From assembly GCA_964058845.1 (NCBI GenBank), contig CAXKVR010000442.1, positions 1 through 25,191 on the forward strand: DNA of 25,191 nucleotides, written 5' to 3'. The translations under genes and the position numbers were made by a program. This document shows, piece after piece, positions 19,700 to 25,191 of this stretch. Positions within the stretch are counted from its first letter, which is position 1. Each line of letters starts with the position of its first letter. The notes beneath the pieces were generated by a model. That model had not been told where the DNA came from, did no database searches, and saw only the letters and a list, made by a program, of their open reading frames with translations. This stretch comes from Carex sylvatica (taxonomy: Eukaryota > Streptophyta > Magnoliopsida > Poales > Cyperaceae).

Positions 19700-22033
19700 A
19701 TGGCTCCTCCCGGAGAATGGCAGACGGTGACCCGCAAGAAACGCTTCCCCGACAACTGGAGGACTCCGGAAAACGATGACCTAGACAAAGTGCGTCCATA
19801 TGTGCCATACAAGCACACCTATGCTCAGGCGGTAGCACAAGCCAAGCCCCGCCCAGTCTCTCCGACCTCTTCCATCGGCTCGGATACCCACCGCAAACCT
19901 TCTCCCTCAACCAACACCAAATCCCGTTCCCAAACCCCACCTACTCCACCAGCCACTCGATACTACACCTCTCCGCACAGTCCCACCAGTCTCCGCTTCC
20001 CACCAATGGCCTCCTACCAGGAGTGGCGGGGCAGATGTTTTCGCTGCCTCTGACTTGGCCATGCAGCTGCCAAATGCTGTAACCCTTTCAAGTGTGCTAA
20101 GTGCTGGTTAGATGGTCACATAGCAAGTCAGTGCAAGGCCACTAAGCTTAGCCCGGTGACTCGCCCATTCCAGCCAGTCTCTCACTCGACTAGGCAGATG
20201 GAACCATCCTTTGATGAGTTACTGCAAGGTAATTTGCCTCCGATTCCAGAGCTCCAAGAAGGCAGACTAGAGAAAGTGATGTGCTTCATTGAAAGAGATG
20301 AAGAGGTTTACCGGAGATACAAAACCTGAGCAGGGCTGTGGTTCTTCATGGGGAAAACAGGGGTTGCTTTTAGAGGCACATGAGGTGGTACGGCTAGCTG
20401 TAGAAACCAAGCTGGTTAGAGAAGAAGAAATTAGGGTGGCACAGCTAACACATGAGAGGCATCTGATACACTTGCTGCATGACTTATCGATAGACACCTT
20501 CGTTAAGGCCCTACCTCGGTGGTTATGGGATCAAGGCTTTGACATACAACAATGGACTCCCCTCGACAAAGCAAGTGTGATAATGCCGCGGTTCAAAATC
20601 CTTCTCGACCTGGAGGATTTTCCGATTTGCCTCAGAAAAGAGAAGCAGCTAATCAATGCAGTATCTCAGTTTGGCATCTACCTGGGGACAATACAGCTTG
20701 AACATGCTTCAGACTTCACGGCCTGAAGAGTCTCGGTGGCTACAAATGACTTACGCCGCATTCCGAAGACCATTGGTATTGTGGCAGGTGGCATTGAGCA
20801 TTTGGCGATGGTCAAGCTGATCACTTAGTCACGGGGCCCGACCTACTCGGCATCTGACTTTCCAGAACTGCCAAGGTGTTTCACAGCTCTAATCATTCCC
20901 ATAACGGGCATTATGAACAAGAAGAAGGTAGTGCGGGTCAAACGGATCAGCAAAGAGAAGGAAAAAACTTGACCTCACAGATGGAAACACAAATCAGCGG
21001 TAGAAGGCCAAAGTCCCCAATTCCAACGGTGCTTTCGCCACACAATCAATCTGGGAAGGAGTGCGGAGCACGCCCTCAATACAAGACAAAACAAGCGTCA
21101 CTAGAAACTGCACTGGTGTCAGGAGATTCTTCCAACATGCAAGTCCTAGAAGAGGAAAAGGATAAAAAATATCCTGAGGAGAGGAACCAATCTGAACAGG
21201 AAAATCTTCATATGGGTGAGGTGGATCACCTCTTGCAGGAAAAACCAACCCGTGTGACTTTCCCAGAGGAACAACGGCCACAGCAAATCAGAGAGAAGCA
21301 AAAAGGCCAAGGGATGGTTCACAAGAATCAGGCTAGATCCACTACGCTCCAAACTCAGTGTACATCACGACACACGCGGTTTGCAACCCATGCAGCAAAG
21401 GGAAAAAGAAAACCTCAACCCTCTAAGCAAAAAAATGGAGCGGGTCAGGACATGATGTCCTCGGGTCATGAGGCAAAGGAGAAGGCGACGCCAAGGCCAC
21501 AACAAATCACAAGTCGACAACAATTTTCCTCCCAGGTGGCACCTGCGCAACAACAAGTGAGTGGCCCAAAGGGCCAAAACATAAGTGGGCCGAACCTAGT
21601 GATAAAGGAAAGGAATGAAGTCCAGCTAGCAGCTGCTATCTCTGGGCCGAAACATACAGTTCAATTTAAAGAAAAAGGAAAAGCCTCTCTACCTTTAAAA
21701 AGAAAACCGGCCACTCAGTCAGTTAACAGAACTGGACCTTCACACTTGGCTCAAGTATCTTCTATCACAGCTCAACTAGAGAAGAAACTCAACCAGCAAG
21801 CTCAGGTCAACCTGACCCCGACTGGTTACTATGAGGTTACGATAGACAATGACCTGAGCTATAACATTGGCAAGGGTTGTGGTCTAACTACAGATGATGT
21901 GCTGGAAGCACTACTGGAAGATAACCGAGCTAGGGAGCAGGCCATGGCCGTTGCCAGTAGCAACATGGAATGGAAAATAGATGAGCAAGTCAACATAGAT
22001 CCTGACTCTGAAAAGGATCTAGAGAGTATTTGA
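19700..22033 (+). pseudogene. LINE ORF1, nucleic-acid-binding protein, broken
   Basis: ORF1 of L1-type LINEs coats the element RNA. The reading starts at ATG 19700 with a basic, Pro/Ser/Thr-rich N-terminus. Two CX2CX4HX4C zinc knuckles follow (20036-20134): CFRCL*LGHAAAKC and CAKCWLDGHIASQC. TGA 20051-20053 lies inside the first and is most simply CGA changed to TGA. A frame change between about 20290 and 20327 leads to a segment with LPRWLWDQGFDIQQWTP and MPRFKILLDLEDFPI, which resembles the RNA-binding part of plant ORF1 proteins. Further stops are TGA 20724-20726 and TAG at about 20827. Another frame change near 20900 leads to 20876-22033, a long Gln/Lys-rich, probably disordered tail ending in an acidic stretch. 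The order, knuckles before the fold-like segment, is reported as seen. At least three stops and two frame changes make it non-functional. Confidence 0.85.
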
Positions 22034-22098
22034 TGCTTAGTTTGCCTGATGATTTTTGTTTTCTTTTTTGTTTAGTTACTGTTACTTAAAGTTTCCCA

Positions 22099-24239
22099 AT
22101 GAATCACAAAAAAATTAAAGTTATGTCTTGGAACTGTAGGGGGTTAGGGAATGAGAAAAAATGTAAAGTTGTGCTTGAAATCATACGATCGTCTCGTTGC
22201 GACGTATGTATGTTGCAAGAAACAAAGCTCAATGAAATTTCTTCAAATTATGTGTCGAGTTTTCTCCCTTCTTACTTTAATCCAACTTGCGTTTTTAACA
22301 ATGCTTTTAATACTTCAGGGGGAATTACCATTGCTTGTAAAAGAGGCATTGACTTAGTCACATGCTGGTCCACTAGCCACACAGTGTCAGTGATCCTCAT
22401 ACATAGAGCCTATGGTATAACCAATTTGTTGACAACGGTCTACGGGCCAAGTGTTGATGCTCACAAAGCTGACTTCATAAAGGAATTGCAAACTCTAAAA
22501 GAATTGGTACACATACCTTGGATCATGGCGGGCGACTTCAACCTCATAAGATAGGTAATTGATAGGCCGGGTGGTGTCAGAAGCTGCCCATTTATGGACC
22601 TTTTCAATGATTTTGTGATGGAGGCGGGCCTTATAGATATCCCTTTTAAAAACAGGTTCTACACATGGTCTAGTAACAGACCTCAGCCCACTTTCTCCAA
22701 AATTGATCGAGTCTTCGCATCGACAGAGTGGAAGCTTAACTATCCGGTTCTCTCTCTCGAAGCACTTGAACGAATCGTGTCCGATCATGTACCCCTAATT
22801 CTTTGTTGCAGAAACCTAGCTCCAATTCCAAAATGATTCAAGCTCGAAACTTTCTGGTTTAAATATGAGTTGCCTCATGAAATGGTGAAGCAATTATGAA
22901 ATAGCATTGAGTGCCGACCCCAGATGAACTTGAGAGTTTTCCACCGAAAAACAAAGATCTTGCATAAAGCCCTGACACTATGGCATAAAACTGAGTTTAG
23001 TGAGATGGAGACACAATTGACATTTTGCAAAAAGTCAATACTATTTTTTGATAGAATTGAAGAGAAGAGGCTGTTAGCTAAACATGAATTCAGACTAAGA
23101 TGCAAAATCAAAGCCCGAGCATATGAGTTAGCATGTAATGTTGAGGAAAGATGGAGCCAGAGATCAAGGGTAAATTGGCTGAAGCAAGGTGATAAAAACA
23201 CTAGATTTTTTCACTCATGGGCATCCGCAAGATTAAACACCAATACTGTACACTCCCTTTCACATGAAGGCCAAACCATCTCGGACCAGCAGCACATCCG
23301 AACTTTGTTTCTAAATCAGATTAAGGGTTTGCTGGGAGACTCTAATCGGGTAAGAGACTTTGACCCGGCTTCCTTATACATGCCTGACTTGAGTTTGAGC
23401 TCTCTGGATGAACCTTTCACATTGACCGAAATAGAGCAAGTTGTCAAAGGGCTAGCAAAGAATAAAGCTTCCGGATCGGATGAAATTCCAAATGAATTTT
23501 TACAAATTTACTGGCAAGAATTAAAGGAGCAGGTGGTTCAGATAGTGAATGGATTTTATCATAGCCAAATCAACCTTGCAAATTTCAACAAAGCAAATGT
23601 CATAATGATACCGAAGGTGTTGACACCATTAACGGTTAGGGAATACCGGCCTATTATTGTCATAAATGTGATCCCTAAATTGATTTCCAAAATATTGACA
23701 AACCAATTGAGATGGAAGCTACCGAGCCTAATCTCTACAAGACAGACTGCTTTCATTGGTGGAAGACAAATTACGGAAAATTTCGTGGCAACAAGAGAAG
23801 TCCTCCAACACATCTCTGCCTCTAACAAACCGGCGATATTTCTAAAAATCAATTTTGCGAAGACATTCTACTCAATCGAATGGACTTTTCTAATCAAAGT
23901 CTTAGAGGCAAGGGGTTTCTCTCAAAAATGGATGACATGGATAAGTGCCTTGCTCAACACAGCCTCATCGAGAGTAATCATAAATGGCCAACCGTCTAAT
24001 TTTTTTCAACACAAGAAGGGGTTGCGGCAAGGGGACCCCCTCTCACCCATGCTCTTCAACCTCGCAGCTGATGTCTTTCAAAGAATGGTGGGAGTGGTGA
24101 ATAATTTGCTGAACAAGGGTATCACGAGAAAGGTTAAAGAATCTATGATAGCATTTCAACACAAGAAGGTGGTAGACTGCAACTCACTCAAACGGTCCTC
24201 TCGTCCATACCGGTGTACCATATGATGTGTTTTCGTTTA
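22099..24239 (+). pseudogene. LINE ORF2, AP endonuclease and reverse transcriptase, broken
   Basis: ORF2 nicks target DNA and copies the element RNA into it. The AP endonuclease keeps its key motifs: WNCRGLG, LQETK, AGDFNLIR, FSKIDRVFAS and SDHVPLIL. Stops at TAG 22552-22554, TGA 22834-22836 and TGA 22897-22899 interrupt one continuous frame; the last two fit TGG to TGA changes (KWFK and QLWN contexts). From 22924 the frame is open for 433 codons with reverse transcriptase motifs NKASGSDEIPNEF, REYRPI, TAFIGGRQI and GLRQGDPLSP. Motif A reads KINFAKTFYSIEW, where the family has Asp at the Asn (AAT 23851-23853) and at the Tyr (TAC 23869-23871). After FQH (near 24159) the YADD block is missing. 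The sequence resumes in another frame as GRLQLTQTVLSSIPVYHMM, normally well downstream. LTR C cuts it at 24240. Confidence 0.92.
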
Positions 24240-25191
24240 TGATAAGCATAAATTATATACATATTCGATCTAGTTTTCATCATAAAATAACATAAAATAT
24301 ATTGTATTTTGAATATAAAGTGAATATAATACATCTAGAATCAAGTTACTGCATTTGTTTAATTTTAATTTGCAGGAAATGAAGAAAAATGAAGAAAAAA
24401 CAAAGAAAAATGCTCAGTGCAAATGCACGGATTACGATATGGTCGTAATGAGTACTTAGATGGATTTCTAGACGCGCTCCAATTTTAAAAATGTATAATA
24501 AGTTATTCATCAATATCTGTGCGAATGCACGGATATCGATGCAGCTGCACTCTGGTCGCACAGAAAAAAGTCCGAGCCCAGTGCGGACGCACTGTAGCAG
24601 CAGCCAAAAATAAAGTCTGAACTTAAAACGGCCACAATTTTTGACTCGTAACTCCGTTTTAGGCATATGAGCACTTTTCGGAAAGCCAACAAGAAGATCT
24701 ACAACCTGAGAATCTAAAAAAGAAAATTTAGAGTCAGTGCGGACGAACTGGACCCACAGACAGCCAAAAAATGTGTTTTTCAATACGTTTTCTATTTTTA
24801 GCGCACCAGGGACATTTTTTACAGCTAAACTTAGACAAGGCAGCCTGAGAAACAATCCAAAAATAGCACCCACTAGGCCAACTCACCCCACAACTATGCC
24901 TCTTGATTGGACATAGTCTTTTGCTATAAAAAAGGGGGTTCTTTCCCATTCAAAACATCACACACATATCTCACATCTCTCATCTTACAACTCTCTCTCT
25001 CTCTTTCACCCCTTGGTGCATGCCAATTTTCATAAAATATAGCGATAAATCTGCAGCCATTCTAGAAGTTCCGAAAGCTTTTCAAGGAAGGAGAAGAAGG
25101 TTCAAGCAAGATTTCGGCAAGATTGAGGTTCTTGATTCAATAAAGGGTGTAACTATTTCTTTATTTCATTTATTCTTATTTTTGCCAACTT
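24240..25191 (+). mobile_element. LTR C, same family, runs off the window
   Basis: It begins TGATAAGCATAAATTATAT like LTR A and B and is inserted in LINE ORF2 after the flank GTTTA (24235-24239). It shares with LTR B the block at about 24617-24705 (AACGGCCACAATTTTTGACT and following), while its promoter and leader region (24841-25191) is closer to LTR A, including CCAATTTTCATAAAATATAG. GTGCGGACGCACT-type palindromes are fewer here (near 24416, 24519, 24580 and 24738). Whether it is a solo LTR or the 5' LTR of a full element cannot be decided, because its right end is outside the window. Confidence 0.88.
24925..24932 (+). promoter_or_regulatory. TATA box of LTR C
   Basis: TATAAAAA lies at the position matching the boxes of LTR A and B, followed by GGGGGTT and a CT-rich leader with a (CT)n run near 24992-25004. 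Confidence 0.65.

Larger units (their letters stand above)
19700..24239 (+). mobile_element. L1-type plant LINE, decayed and truncated
   Basis: The two-ORF layout is ORF1 with CCHC zinc knuckles and ORF2 with an AP endonuclease and a reverse transcriptase, as in plant L1-clade LINEs. The start given is the ORF1 ATG; the 5' leader probably begins a little upstream, between 19624 and 19699. ORF1 and ORF2 are 65 bp apart. An internal deletion near 24154-24169 removed the YADD region, and an LTR begins at 24240 inside the remaining ORF2. The RNase H or zinc-finger C-terminal region and poly-A tail are not in the window. No target duplication can be assessed. Confidence 0.92.

Noticed and set aside
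24346..24949. Minus-strand open frames inside LTR C
   Set aside because: They are antisense to an LTR, are only partly shared with LTR B (11541-12062) and have no recognisable domain.
11512..25191. LTR B and LTR C as the two ends of one retrotransposon
   Set aside because: No primer-binding site, gag, pol or polypurine tract lies between them. LINE coding sequence runs right up to LTR C, and satellite DNA fills the space beside LTR B.

Overview
This window reads as nuclear DNA of a flowering plant, probably a eudicot. It is AT-rich and intron-like, and it is packed with degenerate plant transposons: a Mutator-like element, hAT-like ends, Athila-type LTRs, an L1-type LINE, a tRNA-derived SINE and foldback MITEs. 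I see no intact host protein gene. Nothing suggests bacterial or organellar DNA.

Layout, left to right. Positions 1-2456 are AT-rich non-coding DNA with a 104-bp tandem duplication (561-773) and a 34-bp tandem array (1561-1798). Positions 2466-5867 are a complete but defective Mutator-like element (MULE): about 300-bp terminal inverted repeats, a 9-bp target duplication with one mismatch, and a broken transposase gene that keeps its N-terminal and DNA-binding parts but lacks the DDE catalytic domain. An AT-rich repeat tract follows the gene. Positions 6660-7100 are a GC-rich, CT-rich stretch resembling a plant promoter and 5' leader with a splice donor, but no coding exon follows. Positions 7482-8808 are a second, non-coding element with about 280-bp inverted repeats. 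From 8808 a hAT-like end begins; it is split by a solo LTR (8955-10867, target duplication AATAC) and followed by a SINE-like tRNA-derived fragment (about 11181-11270). A second LTR of the same family starts at 11512 and is cut off near 13362.

Positions 13363-17735 and 18365-18607 are a large satellite of about 81-bp units, roughly 57 copies, with multi-unit duplications and a distinct subfamily at the right edge. A 0.6-kb insert with poly-G and poly-C tracts interrupts it. Positions 19206-19613 are a near-perfect foldback MITE with a 10-bp target duplication. Positions 19700-24239 are a decayed LINE: ORF1 with two CCHC zinc knuckles, and ORF2 with an AP endonuclease and a reverse transcriptase that has lost a motif A aspartate and the YADD block. 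A third LTR of the same family (24240 to the window end) is inserted into ORF2.

The genes do not form a pathway; the window is a nested record of insertions. The order of some events can be read: the solo LTR is younger than the hAT-like element it splits, and the third LTR is younger than the LINE deletion it interrupts or abuts. The most unusual features are the 81-bp satellite that abuts a broken LTR, the CpG-rich palindrome clusters in the U3 part of all three LTRs, the palindromic modules in the MULE ends, and the foldback MITE.
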